In this document: piece by piece, positions 31,131 to 45,222 of the stretch
Position numbering within the stretch: the stretch's first letter is position 1
Layout: the number at the start of each line of letters is the position of its first letter
Assembly (NCBI RefSeq): GCF_932276165.1
Contig: NC_063999.1
Coordinates: 312,501-376,500, forward strand
DNA from: Plutella xylostella
Lineage: Eukaryota > Arthropoda > Insecta > Lepidoptera > Plutellidae
Reading direction: 5' to 3'
DNA length: 64,000 nucleotides
Translations under genes and position numbers: made by a program
The notes under the pieces: generated by a model
The model's input: the letters and a program-made list of their open reading frames with translations, nothing else
What the model was told of the DNA's origin: nothing
The model's database searches: none

Positions 31131-33737
31131 TAGGATAGGTAAATGACTACCAACACTGACAAACGATCTGTAGCTTTATTCGTTTAAGTTCCACAATTCC
31201 ATCTTCATATGCATTCAAGTACACTTGCCCGTCCACTACCCCGCCAGCAGTCCAGTGGACTCGCCGCGTGGACGCCGCGCCGCGCGTGAGAAGTCTGCAT
31301 ACGTTGCCACGTGCAGCTAGACATAGACACACTGATATTAATACATTATATTACTTTCAGAGGTGTGCGGCTATATACCTGGCCTAGATATACCATTAGG
31401 TATACAATGTGTAATTTTTATCAAATTTAAGAAAAATTACTTTGAAACTGTTCGTGATAAACACTCAAGCTGAACACTACGGTTTTTATTTATTTTTTAT
31501 CATTTGAACTATTTTAGTTCAAATGATCAGTTTAATGTCGTAAGAATCAGGCCTTTTGCGCTGAGCTTTACGTTACACACATCTACTTTAATACAACACC
31601 TTTATCGCGACTGTTGTGATGGTAATAAAACTAGTAAAACAACGATAATTCAGCTGCAAATGAAACTAAGATTGATTCCTGAAAACAATAAATACCTTCA
31701 CATTCAGCATTAAAGCACTTTAGATAAGATCAACCCCAAAAAAACATTCAAAAACGGTAAAATTATGCAACGTGACATGGCCAGCGCGGCCGGTGTTGCC
31801 AGGGCGCAGGGTCCTGATAAAAAATCCCCATTAATCTTGTGGGATTTATGCCGCGGCCGCTATCGCCGCGTAACCCGCTTCGATTCCCGGCACGGAATCA
31901 TCGGTAAAAGGCTTTTATAATTATTGTTAAGTGGGCGTAGTTTTTTTTTTGGTGTTGTTTTTTGTCTGTTTCAGGCGCCGCATCAGAAAAGTTACGTATT
32001 TATAATTAGTGCACAATATGTATCACAATGTCACATAATTATATCATACTGCTACGTTTTGAAATTATGTATAATTTCCTTCATACGGAAGACTTTTATC
32101 CACATTTTACTTTGTTTCACAACCCCCAATCAATAAACTCACATTTTGTTTGATACAGAACCTAAATGCATAATAAAAACAAAAGCAAGCAGCGAATAGA
32201 ACCAATCTAAAGTTTTATAACATGTTAATCTAACAAAGTCATATTTCCTTTCAAGAGGACTTTACCTTTGAATTCCGTAACAGAAGAAAATCGAACATCG
32301 CCGACAAAATAAGACCACGTATCTCCGCGAAGCAGTTTTCCAATAACAAGAAAAGTAATGGCTTCCCGACTCCTTCTCTACAAAATTTAGATTGAAAATT
32401 TGCGAGTGACATGCAAAACTGATAAGCTTGATATTGTATTGTGCTCCGACCACGAACAGACGGCGCGGCGGCGCCACCGTCGACTGTGCGGTACAACAGA
32501 ACAATATTGGCAGATATTTTTTTCAATTTTTATTTTGTAGTAAGCTGCGTCTGGCAATGGGTGTAGTTTGAGTAGAATAAAATGTACCTGTACTAAAATA
32601 CTGTACTGTGATAAAATGCAGTTTATGTGGTCATAAGTCTATGTGTAATGTATTACGTACTACTAGCTGGTTCCTGAACTGAGTCGCGTCGTCGTCGCGA
32701 GTGAGTCGTCAACTGTCACTGTCAAAATGTAAGGCAAAGTTAGTTCCAAAAGTGACATTTGTTTTTTCCATATGTTAGGTGGAATTTCACCAAACGCTAA
32801 ACGTATTTAGTAGCCTGTCATATCTCTGTCAGTTAGTACAAAATGAATTTAAAATTTGATTTAAATACGTTTAGCATTTGGTAAAAGTGACCCTTCGTGT
32901 AGAATCGAAAATAGTATCGAATCCGGTGCTCGCTGCACTGTAAACGTCAAGTGAGCTGGACAAGTGAGTTGATTTCAAATACATGGATATTTGCAAACAT
33001 GGCATTTGTAAATTGTATAATTAATACCTTTCTTAATTATATTGTATACCTACATTAAGTATATTTAGAGTTAGTTTCGTAATTCACTCGTATTAAACAT
33101 TGTTCGGTCAAGTGGCTCGTTGCCCGTAGTCCTCGTCAGATTCCAGTCTCCATCATTTTTCTCACATTCCAAGATCAAATCTGTCATCGTATTGTCGTGA
33201 CCAAAAATAAGCATAAAATGTATTGAATTCATATTATTTAGTTTAAATATTTTTCATCGTGTTGCGAAATTGTGGCAAAATAATGCACCCAACCATTCCT
33301 CCCCTCTATAACTTTTATAACACTTAGCGGGACTCGAACCCAAGACGGAGGCTGAAAATATGTCAATTTTATTCATGATCTGTCATAAATTGAACAAGCT
33401 GTGCGGAAAACAATGCAGAGGGCGGCACCCTGACTGACAAAATACACATATAAAAAGTTAACGTTTATTGAAGATAGACGAGTTTATCAAATTGAAAATC
33501 ATATGGATCTTAATTTTAAAGTGATAAAAGTTTATAATAAAATTTTTATAACAAAAAAATCATGGAAAAGTTAAACCTATACATGGCATATGAAGTTTTA
33601 AGCAAAATCATTATTTTATTTACCGTGTAGGTGAAACTGCGTAATATACTTAGTTTAAAATCAAGACCAGCTATTTCGTGTAAATAAAGCTAAAACTCGC
33701 TAAAAAATGAATTTCATTTATATAATTTGTGAATTAA
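31131..33737. other. Non-coding stretch
   Basis: No gene is supported. A small GC-rich patch (31240-31310) and another with GTTGCCAGGGCG (31793-31804) are seen. A phrase TGGGTTCGAGTCCCGCTAAG on the minus strand (about 33325-33345) looks like a tRNA-type B box but has no matching A box, so it is probably a SINE fragment. Confidence 0.4.
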
Positions 33738-33879
33738 AGGCCCTGTTTCACAATGTCTGGTTAGTGGCTACCTGTGAGATAAAATACATGCTGTCACTGT
33801 CAAAACAATAATAACAGAGAGTGACAACATGTATTTTATCTTACAGGTGGCCACTAACCAGAGATTGTGAAACAGGGGC
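33738..33879. mobile_element. 142-bp hairpin MITE with TTAA target duplication
   Basis: The two halves are inverted complements over about 60 bases, with only a short loop. Outer bases are AGGCCCTGTTTCACAAT and its near complement. TTAA lies on both sides (33734-33737 and 33880-33883), the target of piggyBac-type elements. Confidence 0.85.
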
Positions 33880-35139
33880 TTAATAATTATACTGACGCCC
33901 ACTTTGCAATTCTTAGAAAGTCTATAAGTGCACAACTATACACGTTACAAACTTACCACCGACATCTAACAAGAACACAGATACATAGAAGAAGCATTAA
34001 CATAACACATTGTGTAATAAATAATAAAGCATGCCAAACAGGCAGAAGTTACAAGACAGAGAGTGAAGTGTGTATTGGAGCTTACCAAAATACAAAACAA
34101 TAAATGAACTCAAAGCGAGGTTTCGCTCCGAGCAACAAACACAGAACACAGAGTATCTAATTCCTTTCATATTACAGGCGTATACAAACAGAGTCTGTGG
34201 TACGTTCACCTGCATCGAGCACTAAATATAGCAACCACAGAGGAATACTGAATCACTGCTTAACTTATGGACAAATTTATAAACTTCAGCAACTTTGTTA
34301 ATTAATGCAATGATTAGTCCCACAGTCAACTGTTCACAGTTTGCTTCCTAATAATCATGTAAGTAAGTACCTACGTAGTTGAGATAAATATTTATCGCTT
34401 TTTCAACGTTAATTATTCGAATTATAATTTACCGGGAAACCTGATAAATGGTAAGGGTATATTACAAGATCTTCCAAAAACTCAAACTAAACTAAATCCC
34501 CAGAGGTATAGTATACCGCTGGCGTCTATTTCCATAGCCGATAGCGAGTCCACAGATTATGTTAAACAGATGCGCTGGAAATGCTCTGCAACAGTCCATT
34601 AGCATAAATCTTGATTAAAAGCTTGTACTTATTAAGCTAAGCTAACTGGATTCTGATACAAGTTTAGCGAAATAACTCAATGAACATAGGTTAAACCTCG
34701 CCTTACTTGAAATTGAAATTATAGACTGATTCTGAATAATATTAGCTAGCGTGGTCATGTTTGGTGTCCCAACCTGTAGCTTTACCAACAACCAACCCAC
34801 TCCTGCCGGATTGGACACACGGTAGGTCTGTTGGTAACCGACTTTACGTTTACATTTTAATGTAAGCCGATAAAACCTGAAGTAATTCTAATGCCAATTA
34901 TTATTATTTTCTTATTTTGATATAGAGGTATATTATTTACTTGCTACGTTACGTTGAGGAATAGGAAATTTTAAGATGCCGGCAAAGAATTGAAAACATG
35001 TCATTTCGATGACAATGCATATCCCATCAAAAACAATACTTGTCAAAAAAACCAAGTCTCGTAACTCAGTTGTTCTACGGTAAAAAGATGTGAGATCCAT
35101 GTAATACCAAGGCTTATCCACGCACGCATCTCAATCTTA
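33880..35139. other. Non-coding stretch
   Basis: AT-rich. No gene, repeat structure or splice pattern I can support. Confidence 0.4.
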
Positions 35140-35256
35140 AAAATATTGAATGTTTTATAAATATATTGACTCGGTCATCGCATGGAAACCCGTGTTAATT
35201 AAATTATTTAGTGCGATGACCAAGTCAATATATTTATATAAAACATAAAATATTTT
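35140..35256. mobile_element. 117-bp hairpin element
   Basis: An imperfect palindrome. TGTTTTATAAATATATTGAC on the left is mirrored by GTCAATATATTTATATAAAACA on the right around a loop of about 40 bases. It is likely a MITE; flanking duplications are not clear because the ends merge into AT-rich sequence. Confidence 0.65.
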
Positions 35257-35269
35257 AGTTTTTCCTTGG

Positions 35270-35660
35270 TTCATACACCAAACACTACTTATATTCCAAA
35301 TTTGAAGCTTCTAGATCTGCTAGAAGTGCCTTAGAATTTTTATGATCGGTGAGTGAGTGAGTGAGTGAGTGAGTCAGTGACAAAATTTAGAAACTTTGAC
35401 CCGTTATAATTCTTAAACTACTGGTTCAAACTAAATGAAATTTGAAATATACCGTGTCTTTACAATGCCTGCATGGTTATTGAAAATTCAGTCTTCTAGT
35501 TTTATCCACAACGAAGTTACAGGGGGTCGAAAATGGCCTGAATTGCTTCGAGAAAAGGATGGTACGGCCGTGCCGCCTTTTTGCTCGACTTGGTGGGGGC
35601 ACTGCCGTGCCCCCAGATATAGGTACCCGTGTACCGTACATATGAACTACTATCATTACA
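35270..35660 (+). repeat. Interspersed repeat with GTGA microsatellite
   Basis: Contains about six GTGA units (35349-35374), then AAATTTAGAAACTTTGACCC and, further on, GGCACTGCCGTGCCCCC. These are phrases of a family seen repeatedly in lepidopteran DNA. Non-coding. Confidence 0.5.
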
Positions 35661-36599
35661 TTAATTTGCACACATTCTACTGAATTAACTTGCATCGCAC
35701 GTTACAATTGCTAGGCTAAGTGCACATGCTAAGTGAACCGACCGCGAATGCTTCAATTACTCATCCATTTCCTAATCTCCGCTCCCGACACTCGAGTTAA
35801 GGCCTGCGCACACTGCACGATCTTCGATCACCGTGGGGAGCAAACTGCTTGCAATAACTATGCTGTACATGGGAACATGTGTGAGTGGTTTTAACTTAAA
35901 TTTGTATGTCTGTGTGTAGTACATATGTACCAGATAGTTTTGTTATTATACTTACCAGGTATTGCAGAATTGTTTTTTTAGGTAATTTGGATACTCTAAT
36001 TCCAATGCTTTAAGCATTAAGTCCACCTTTTGCACAATTATTAATATTGTGCAATAAACTTTCAGGAAAGCATCGTTGCTATTTATAGCGCCGGCACCAT
36101 CTACAAACTAGCAGTTTGTTACGTTCTTATAAGATGGCAGTTGGAGTAATCCTCGGTCCCATTTTCGTATTTATAACATGACTGTACTTATGTTAAAAAA
36201 ATAGATTTGTTATTACGCTTCCTTTCTACGTTATCTTTCTATAAATCAGTGCAGACAAGCGACTAGACTTCACTTGTTTGCCTATCATTGCATAGCGAGT
36301 GTACCTAGTATGCATGTATAACCTCAGTCTAGATTTAGAGCATGCACTACGATCGGCTTCAGTCGATGGTGATTGTTATGTTACTGCGCGTGCGCGTGAG
36401 TGCCTCCCGAGTGTGATGGACGCTCATTGGAACCTGTAATGCCTGTAGTTTCAGCGAATGCGATCCTAAAGACAGAGCCGCCCTAACAACACCCTGTAGG
36501 TGTATGCGACTATTGAGTGCATCATAAATGAATTGATTTGAATAGATATTGCGTAGTCTCATTGTAATTGGTGTGATAGCCATTATCTACATACCAACA
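35661..36599. other. Non-coding stretch with a LINE-tail fragment
   Basis: At about 36000-36065 a LINE 3'-end-like phrase occurs (TTAAGTCCACCTTTTGCAC, then TTGTGCAATAAACTTTC). The remainder shows no gene. Confidence 0.4.
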
Positions 36600-38505
36600 T
36601 TGTATTGTATTGTATTGTATATTTATTCAGAAACAAATTACATTGTGTTTGAATTATAACTTAAATATAAAAACATACAATTTAATGTTCATAACAATCA
36701 AATATAATTAGGACATAATATTAATTGACAAGAAAATTTACAATTTAATCACAATAATTTACAAAGAGATAATACAATAATTACACTCAATTAACTATAA
36801 TAATTAATAATGATAAATTTAATAGTATTAAGACAAGGTTAGGTACCTACAAAATTAATGATTGATTCAAAAAAAACTCATCTATTGAATAATAGCACTT
36901 CTTTATCAAAAAATGTTTAAGTTTAGTCTTAAAAAGTTTGTAAGACATAATTTCCTTCAATTCTAATGGTAGATTATTATAAATATGGGGTGCCTGATAT
37001 CTAGGTGAGTATTTGGCAACATTTAGTCGTGGACATATTTCAATCTTGAGATCTTTTCTACGAGTCATAAGCCTTTGCTTTCTCTCAGATTCTGTTTCCA
37101 GTCTGTACAGATTTTTTACTAAGTCAGATGTTATAACTAGTATAAAGAGGCACGGTACTGTTAGAAGTTCCAGTTTTACGAAATAATCTCGACATGATTG
37201 TCGTTGGGATATCCGCACCATTGTTCTGATGGCCCTTTTTTGCATGACAAATGCTTTATTTATATTATATTCATAGCCATTTCCCCAAAATCTAATGCTA
37301 TAGCGCAGTTTTGACTCAACGAGTGCGTAGTAAACTTGTTTAAGGTTTTTAATATTTATCTCATCACGAAGAGTGCGAAGAGCGAAACATGCCGAGCTTA
37401 GTGCGCTTTCTATAGATTTTAGTTCCTCTTTCCAATTTAATTGATCGTCAATGTGTATCCCTAGAAATTTCACAGATTTTACAAGCTCAATTTTATTACC
37501 ATCAATATTTATGTCAATTGTTTCATTATTTCTAGATGTCGTTTTAAATAGTATAGCATTAGTTTTATTTGTATTTAATTTTAAATTATTGCACTTAAAC
37601 CATTGGTCAAACAACATTAGAGCTCGATTAACCCTTTCCGTTAGTAGCACAATATCATCAGAATGTACTACTGCATTTGTGTCATCTGCAAATAACACTA
37701 ATTGTGTTTCCGGTAGGGATTTTGCCATGAAATTAATCAGGTCATTGGTGAAGATAATGAATAGTATTGGCCCCAATATAGATCCTTGCGGCACACCTCT
37801 TTCAATTTTTTGTAATCTAGATTTATGTGTTTGTTCACTATTGTTTTCCACGCTTACTATTTCTACAAATTGTTTTCTATTACTGAGATAAGACCTTAGC
37901 ATTTGTAGGAAATCTCCTCTTACACCGTAATGATCGAGTTTTTTCAGCAGTATGGAATGATCAACCATGTCAAATGCGGCGCTGAGATCAAGAAAAATGC
38001 CAGCAACTCTCATTTTACTGTTCAGTTTTGTTACTACATCATCAATTAACAGGTCTATTGCATCTATAGTACCTATACCCCTTTGATAACCAAACTGTTT
38101 GTTACTGATAACATTGTTACAGTTTAGGTGTACTAGCAATTGATTTTTAACTATTTTTTCCAGGATTTTAGACAACGTGGGTAAAAGAGAGATAGGTCTA
38201 AATTTTTTTGGATCCGTTCGCGATCCTTTTTTGTGAGTAGGTAAAACTCTCGCAATTTTAAGTTGTTCTGGGAATATTTTTTGCTGTAAGCAGTTGTTAA
38301 AAAATGTGCTAAGCGGTTCGGCTAATATATCCAGATTTTCTTTTATAATTGTAATAGGGACTTCGTCGTAACCACAAGACATTTTAGTTTCCATTTCTTT
38401 TACAATCTTAATTATATCATTAGGCTCGGTTAGTCTTGGCTTTATTTCCGACTGAATCCTGTTACTACTCTGTTCAAGAAAACTTAATGCTGTGGCCAAA
38501 CATAA
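36600..38505 (-). mobile_element. 5'-truncated LINE (non-LTR retrotransposon C)
   Basis: The minus strand carries a reverse transcriptase frame followed by about 240 bases of AT-rich 3' UTR. It ends in AATAAATATACAATACAATA, an ATACA-repeat tail at 36600-36622. There is no endonuclease domain, so the copy is truncated at its 5' end near 38500. Flanking duplications could not be fixed. Confidence 0.85.
36847..38499 (-). pseudogene. LINE C ORF2 fragment: reverse transcriptase
   Basis: A 550-codon uninterrupted frame without a genuine start codon. It begins in the linker before the reverse transcriptase, then shows PTHKKGS, FRPISLLPTLSKILEK, GIFLDLSAAFDMVDH (first catalytic aspartate about residue 171), GVPQGSILGP and the FADD box at residues 270-273. 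KFLGIHIDDQLNWKEE and a C-terminal region of the CR1/Jockey kind follow. The N-terminal endonuclease and ORF1 are missing, so it is a dead-on-arrival copy despite the clean frame. Confidence 0.85.
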
Positions 38506-41500
38506 TACCTAGGTGAATCGATACATCGTGTAGTTATTGCAGCAATGAAACGCTTTTCTTTTTATGATTATTACAGATGTGTATCTCCTTTTATGAACTC
38601 TGTTATGGTAGCTCATCTAAAGAACAACATCGTAATAAAGCCAATTATTTTGTTTCAGGTAACTACACTACAGTACGATACATACACGTAAAGAATCTAG
38701 CAGTATTTTACGGTAAGTAGCCGTCACATCACCTTCAGAACATTTTGTTGAATTAATTAAGTATAATTAATAAGCTGTGTTTTACAGCATGAAAATGATA
38801 AAATTAACACCTTCCTACAGCAAACCACAACCCAAAAAGTTTAGGGAAACAATGGAAAAAAAACACGAAAACTCAACAAAATGTCGCAAAAAAGCTCTCA
38901 AATTATAAAGGTAGTGGCACACTTGCATAATCAAATACCGTTGCAGCCGACCGGCCGATAAGGCACGCGCTCGGTGCGAAACTCACAACAACGCCATCTA
39001 GCGATCACGGCCGGCACGTCAACCCCAAAACGAACCCTATTTAGCATACATTAGGATGCATGCTCACGAAAATGTAAATTTTTGACACCACTTGAGTAGG
39101 ATTTGGTTTAAATTAATTAACTTTTTTGGTGACTACGTACTAAGCATTTTTTACTTATAAATTTACTCTGTAGTCGTATAAAGTAAGTGCTTACATTATT
39201 ATTATGAAAAATAAATATCCAAATTGACCTCGCATAAACCCAGCTTTTGAATGCATTGTTTATGTATTATTAAATCATTAGTTATTTAAGAATAATTGAA
39301 ACGGATGTAAAATTTACTGTCAATACGTATACTGATAACCTTTTTAAAACTTCTTAAAGTTTTCAACAAACAAGGACTGATTATTGTTATCTAAATTCAA
39401 TAAGTAATTACGTTGTCACCACTCAGTGATACAACAAAGGGCCGCCCTGTATCAACATTGTTCCGAGCACCCTCTACATTCTACATGACACCCCTTGGCA
39501 ACAAGTTTATTGCACTTTTTTTTCACTTTTATGAAGCAACAGTAGGCACCTACTAGGAGGTATCTAACTTGCTTTAACACTTGAGTTTGGGTTCATAAGG
39601 GATTCGACTGTACTTACCTACCTAATGATGAAACCCTACATTGTATCCATATTTGGCCTAATAATAAGATAAGGGAAAAGCGCATAACTCAGCCAAAATT
39701 TTCCCATTAAAGAAAGAAAACACATTTATTTGACAGTGCACAAGTAAGTAAACCACATACACAACAATACAATTGAAACATACGTTATACATCAGATACA
39801 CAAAAAAAAGTTAAGGAAAGGTTATAAAATCTAGCATGACCATTTCATAATATAGTAAAAAATACCTATATTTATGGAAGATCAAACTTGAAAGGCAGAA
39901 TTAATTGGAAATACGATTACCAATTATTAATCCTATGGATTCTCCCCTCGTGCAACCGAATCTTTGTGTAATAAAATATTGTGCAATAAAAAATGCAATT
40001 TTCAATTATCTATTCCGTGCGGAATGTGGCGCGTGGCGATAAGGGCGCGCGCACACCGCCGCGCCGGGAAACCCGACTCTACCGTTTATGGTCTGAGTTG
40101 AAGATTTAAATCTTCTCCGTCACAATAAAACTATTTTTGTTCAACAAAAGCGCTACTCTGTCATACCATAGCTCAACAAAATAAGAAATAGCCGTACCCA
40201 CATCATTCACCTGAAGGCTGCTAAGTGGCGGCAAACATCCCGAGGCCACACCGCACTCTCCAAACTAGCATTGTTTCACAAACCGCGACAAGTTGCTCGC
40301 TGAAACTTCAAGGTCGCTCCACTCCACCCCCTAGTCCAGCGAGGGGGGCGCGGCGCGGGGGGGGGGGGGGGGGGAGGGGGAAAATGAATGAACGAGGGTG
40401 ATCCCCACCCGGCGGACACACGCGGGGTGGGATTTACGCTGCGAAAGAACCACTGCAAATGAACTTGATACTTTGTATCCGACAGACTTGACCAAGGTAT
40501 CCCGTGGAAATTATTTTTTATCACCAATTCTTTCAATTATTTTAACCGCCACGAGCAAAACCACATTAAAGCTGCGTACTTTGTACACAGAACACAATTT
40601 AAAAGTAAATGTTCATTATGTCTTGGTACTAATTTAAAAATTACTTTGAAAGGTCAAAAGTGAGATCAGAAGCCGGCGAGCTCTTTGTGAGACTCGGCGA
40701 GCGCGATAAAAATAAATATTTCGGCAATAAAAGTGCGGAATTCAAGTATCAAGAATATTAAAGCTGTCGCAGGAATTTTACGATGGCACCCCGAGTGCAG
40801 CGCCGAGCGAGGTTAGTCCGCCGCGTGGCCGCCGCGCCGCGCCACCATACAGAACATATTCTAAATTTGAACTTTCAAAAACGTTTCTTTTTAAAACAAT
40901 TACTAAGTGCCAAGTGCTGTGCTCAATCTTAGTCGTGCGAGTGATAAGTGTGCGTACATCTTAATAGTTAATAGTGATGTGCTTTTGTTTAAAAGTGATC
41001 CGTGCATTGTTTACAAAACCGCGGGTAAAGTTTTACGGGTGCTGTCAATTTTCACAGTAACAAAGTTGACTGATGATAGCTGATTTGTAAATAATATTTT
41101 AGTTAGATACTTAAGTTAAAATTGGTAAATGCAACTTGTTGATTTCAGCTAGCTTCATAATTATTCGTTTACGTGATCGATGAAAACATTGAAACTCTAC
41201 AAGTTTTCTTTCCTTATTGGATTCTTATTAGCTTTCCAATTACTAAGTTACAATAAATAAGACGACTCCCTAAGTATTCTTCGCCTATAACTAGGTTCTT
41301 CAATGTGTTATCTATCCTATCTATTAGCTAATCTATTTTTCCTCATTCTAACAATGTACCGGTAGATAATTTTATCTAAAACAGTGGTAGTATGGCAGTG
41401 TTTACTAACACGTTGTGCATCGATTTCACATAAACAGTCGTCGCCGGCGGCGGCGGCGGCGGCGGGGTGCGGGGGCACGGTGAGGGGCGGCAGCGGAGGG

Positions 41501-44500
41501 GACAACATTACACTAATGTTCCTTTTTCAAAAATTCAAATTAAAACTTACAGTTGCGAGGTCCAATGTTGCAATTAAAAAGAAAATATTCGCTTTGGAAG
41601 CAGTTCGAAGAATATTTTTTATTACAGATGTAAAAATCGTCCTCTTCGATCGACGTATGATTTTAAAGATAAATTAACTTTTTTTATTATGATTGCACCT
41701 TACTCTGCGTATTTGTTTTTAGGTATTTATGCAGCAATAAATAAAGGTATTATTAGTGTTTGTGATAGTTTTTATAGGTTATATTGGATTTATTGGAGCT
41801 TTTACTGCCTTCATACAGGAATTTTCTCGGATAGACATAGGTTAATACATTAGCATATCTTGAATATCTGGATATTAATGTTTACAACCAAGGTATTAAA
41901 ATAATATCCTATTCATTATTCACTTGACTCAAATAAATAGAATTCCAAATTTAAGGCCACGTTTTTTATGTGAAGGCAGTGGCCTTATAGGCACGCCCAC
42001 ACTGAAGGCTCTGTAACTACAGGAGGCGGCGCCAGTGTGCACGGGGCTTTACGATGAGTCACTGAGAGCCGCCCGGAGAATATCCCACCTTTACCTGAAA
42101 AGAACTGACACATTTAAAGCTACCTATCCTTTGTACATATAAGTTTTCTTTGAATAAAACAGTAGATATTTTCGGCAAATGGTTATACCTAGCTACTTAC
42201 TAACTTAATAATATTTGAATTCATGGAAGAAGGAACATATTCATTTATCAATCTACAGTTACTATACATAGCGAATATTTTTTAGCAAGTAACACACTCA
42301 GCATAGACTGCGAACACTGTATCAATACAAAATGTACAAAAGGAATAAGTCTGCCGATGGCTGAAATTAGGGGATTGCACCCTTCCGGGCGACTATGTGA
42401 TTGAATTTCAACCTTACCTGTGACTGGTTTAAGTTGAAATTGATTCACTAGAAGTCCCGTCGCTCAAAGCACTAAGATAAATTAATGTGCTTGTATTTAT
42501 ACAAATGTCCGTTTTGCTAGTCATTTTAAAATAGTCACTTAACCGAACTGTACTAATGGATCTTCTATGTTATTAAATGTGGTTGGTCCGTCTGTCTGGC
42601 GCATTTTATTAACTTGTACGTATTCTAAATTATTATCATTATAGCTGTATACTTTTTAAAAAGTATGTTGTCATAAGTTAACAAAATCTCCACATTCTAT
42701 AAGTATCGTTAAAACAATGATTTAATAGTTAGGAGATCGATATTAAAGTTGATTATCGCCACATCACATCATACGCTCATTCTAGTTGACGTAAATCATC
42801 GAATAATGGCAATAAATTTAATACAAGGGTCCCTCCGGTGAGGGCTAAGAAATGAACATCCTGTGTATGGAGGCTGCTGGATAAATGCAGTTTGAAGAGG
42901 GTTGGGAGGTACTTGGAATTACTTGTACGAAGTCTTGGATTTGGAGATGCTGAACTTGATAATTCAAAAAATTCACGACTTCATGACCTCTTCTTTGCCA
43001 TAAAAATAATTATAAACTGTTGAATTATTTTAAACGTGCCCTATGATTATTATTATAAATTTATATACCTACAAATATTAAGTAACTTTTGATGTTTTAT
43101 ACCTAGCTACTCATTTAAAACAAGCCTCAGAATTTTGCCTAGGTACACGTAAAAAAAATATTTCCTGAAGAAGTCTCCATGCCTTTCCCAAACCTCCGCT
43201 GCATCAGGGGTGCACCTTAAGAAAGGGGCGGAGTGAAACCGAGGACATAAACTCATAAGTCCAGTGAAGGGGAAAACTGCATGCTGCCAACGTTGGCGCA
43301 ACGTAGGGGAGTTGTTTGCCAAACACAAGTGCAGCTTCCCAACCCTGGAGGTCTTAGATTAATAATATACGAATATGATGGAACGTCAGTTAAAAAAAAA
43401 ACGTCTTGACAAATAACACCTCCGTTGTCCCACTGAGCTATTATTTTGAATTTAGTTATGTGAAGATAACAATATTCATTGATACAATGGTTGTCATTAG
43501 TATGTACTTAAACGGTTAGGCTCTAAACAAAACTAGTTGGTATATTGTGAATCTAAGATGGAGGTGCGTTGGGGAACGTTGATTAGATAAGTAATGGCAG
43601 TTGAGGTTGGCGAGGGAAGCATTTGGTGTTTCTCATGTGGGACGCGCGAGGCATTAAGGATAATTTGATTGCTTTGTTTAGATACAATGGAAGAAATGGA
43701 AGAAATTGGATCTGATTGTGAGTGAAATTATATTTGCAGTGAGATGAATGAGTCATACTTTCATTACTCATTATCATTAGGCCACGTTTTGTACTGTGTC
43801 TGTGCCTATATCAGGGCCTTATGTCAAGAAGTCTTGTACTAATAAACTTGTCTTCAAACTAATAGCACAATTTAATAAGTACCTAACATTGCAATCATAA
43901 TTTTGACCATAGAATATCTAAACATTACAGTACATATAACTTGTAATACATACAGGCATAGTTTACAATATGATTTAAAAAATACAGTAATAAATTGGAT
44001 AGATTTCAAACTTTTGAAAATTATTGTAATGAAATTTATCAAAGCGTTTACTCGTATCGTATTTATTAGAGATAACAATAACAAAGTGCGTATTATTCCC
44101 TGCCGGTGCCGGCCTCGGGCGTCCGACCTGTAGACCTGTACTGTTAGCCCCCTCTCCCCTAATTGAGTACACAGGGGGCGTTGATGTGCTGAAACCGGCC
44201 CTGTAGATGCTGTGCGCAGCTCCCAGCTGCGGAGGTGTCTTCTGGCTTTATTAAAATGTTTTTTGCCTTAATATTTAGTTTTTGTCTTACAGAAGACTTG
44301 AGAGCGCGTGGTGAATTGGTGACCGGATCAGCCATTCAGATAAACCCATAAAAGTAATAAGTACTTACTGTTGTACGTAAGTACTTATTACTTCCATGGA
44401 TAAACCTCATTCTTATTGCCGTACATCAAGGTAGAGAATCTGCTAGAAAAAAGAACTAAAATAACAAAAAAAAATCAATAGGTACCTATAGCAACATTTA

Positions 44501-45133
44501 ACGTTTTCAGTAACAGTTTACAACAAGAATAACTTTAATAAGGCTAAGATTACGGGCTTAAGCTAATTATATACTAAATACAGTGTAAGGATAAAGAGGA
44601 CATTTCACTGATGACTTGATGACACCTAATTACGGAGTACACACACAATGTTCCAAAGTTATTCCTCTCCATTTGTTTCTATTCCAATTACAGTCCACAA
44701 CAAATGTTCATGAACCACCCCCGTGTCATCAAACTGTACGTTCCCGTCATGGAATATGTATGAGAGCCATGCAGCGCGTAACGACTTCAGTTGTTAACTT
44801 TAAACTGTCATAAATGTTAGTTAAAACTGGTTGTTTCGTCACGCCAGGGAAATATAAATATAACTATATTACTATACCTGGTTTTACATGTGAGTAGGGT
44901 GATGGAAGGGCTCACATTTATGCGCTATATAATTTAGACTGTTCTTAAATCTGTGTCGAAGGCGTTAAACTTGAACAAAACGGATATGAATAAAAGCTTT
45001 TCCTTATAAAGTTTCTAAAGCACATTTTTGTTTGTAGATAATTTTTGGAAAAACTTTTTAAGAATTGAAACATCTCACAAGACATAAGTAAAATTATAAA
45101 ATAACTACTAGCATTATACTTAGACAAAAGCTA
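38506..45133. other. Long non-coding stretch with GC-rich patches and repeat fragments
   Basis: No gene can be supported. Noted items: GC-rich patch with ACGCCATCTAGCG near 38992-39004; a LINE 3'-tail-like fragment around 39700-39800 on the minus strand; CpG-rich text at 40020-40075 and 40785-40850; an 18-base G run at 40357-40374; a GGC-repeat run near 41442-41470; and a region near 43355-43530 with a diverged partner at 47385-47560. The text at 40740-41000 could be a promoter and 5' leader but no coding exon follows. Confidence 0.35.
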
Positions 45134-45220
45134 CACTCACGAGAGTCACGAGCAATGAAAAAGTTCCATCTGCCATTGACGTTCCATATGTCACTGGAAC
45201 TTTTTAATTGCTCGTAAGTG
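45134..45220. mobile_element. 87-bp hairpin MITE, TA-flanked
   Basis: CACTCACGAG and GCAATGAAAAAGTTCCA at the left are mirrored by TGGAACTTTTTAATTGC and CTCGTAAGTG at the right. TA lies on each side (45132-45133 and 45221-45222), indicating Tc1/mariner-type mobilisation. The ends resemble those of the element at 55336-55578. Confidence 0.75.
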
Positions 45221-45222
45221 TA

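Noticed and set aside
31147..31332. Minus-strand 61-codon frame with some protein-like sequence (VDGQVYLNAYEDGIVELK)
   Set aside because: No splice sites, start context or family; the AATAAA inside it suggests non-coding sequence.
31870..31905. tRNA-like B-box phrase (TTCGATTCCCGGCACGG)
   Set aside because: No A box or acceptor stem at the right distance, so not a tRNA gene.
33325..33345. Minus-strand GGGTTCGAGTCCCGC, tRNA-like
   Set aside because: No cloverleaf upstream; at most a fragment of a tRNA-derived SINE.
40276..40637. Frames around the poly-G run
   Set aside because: Created by the G/C homopolymer; the run itself is more likely a simple repeat or assembly weak point than a regulatory G-quadruplex.
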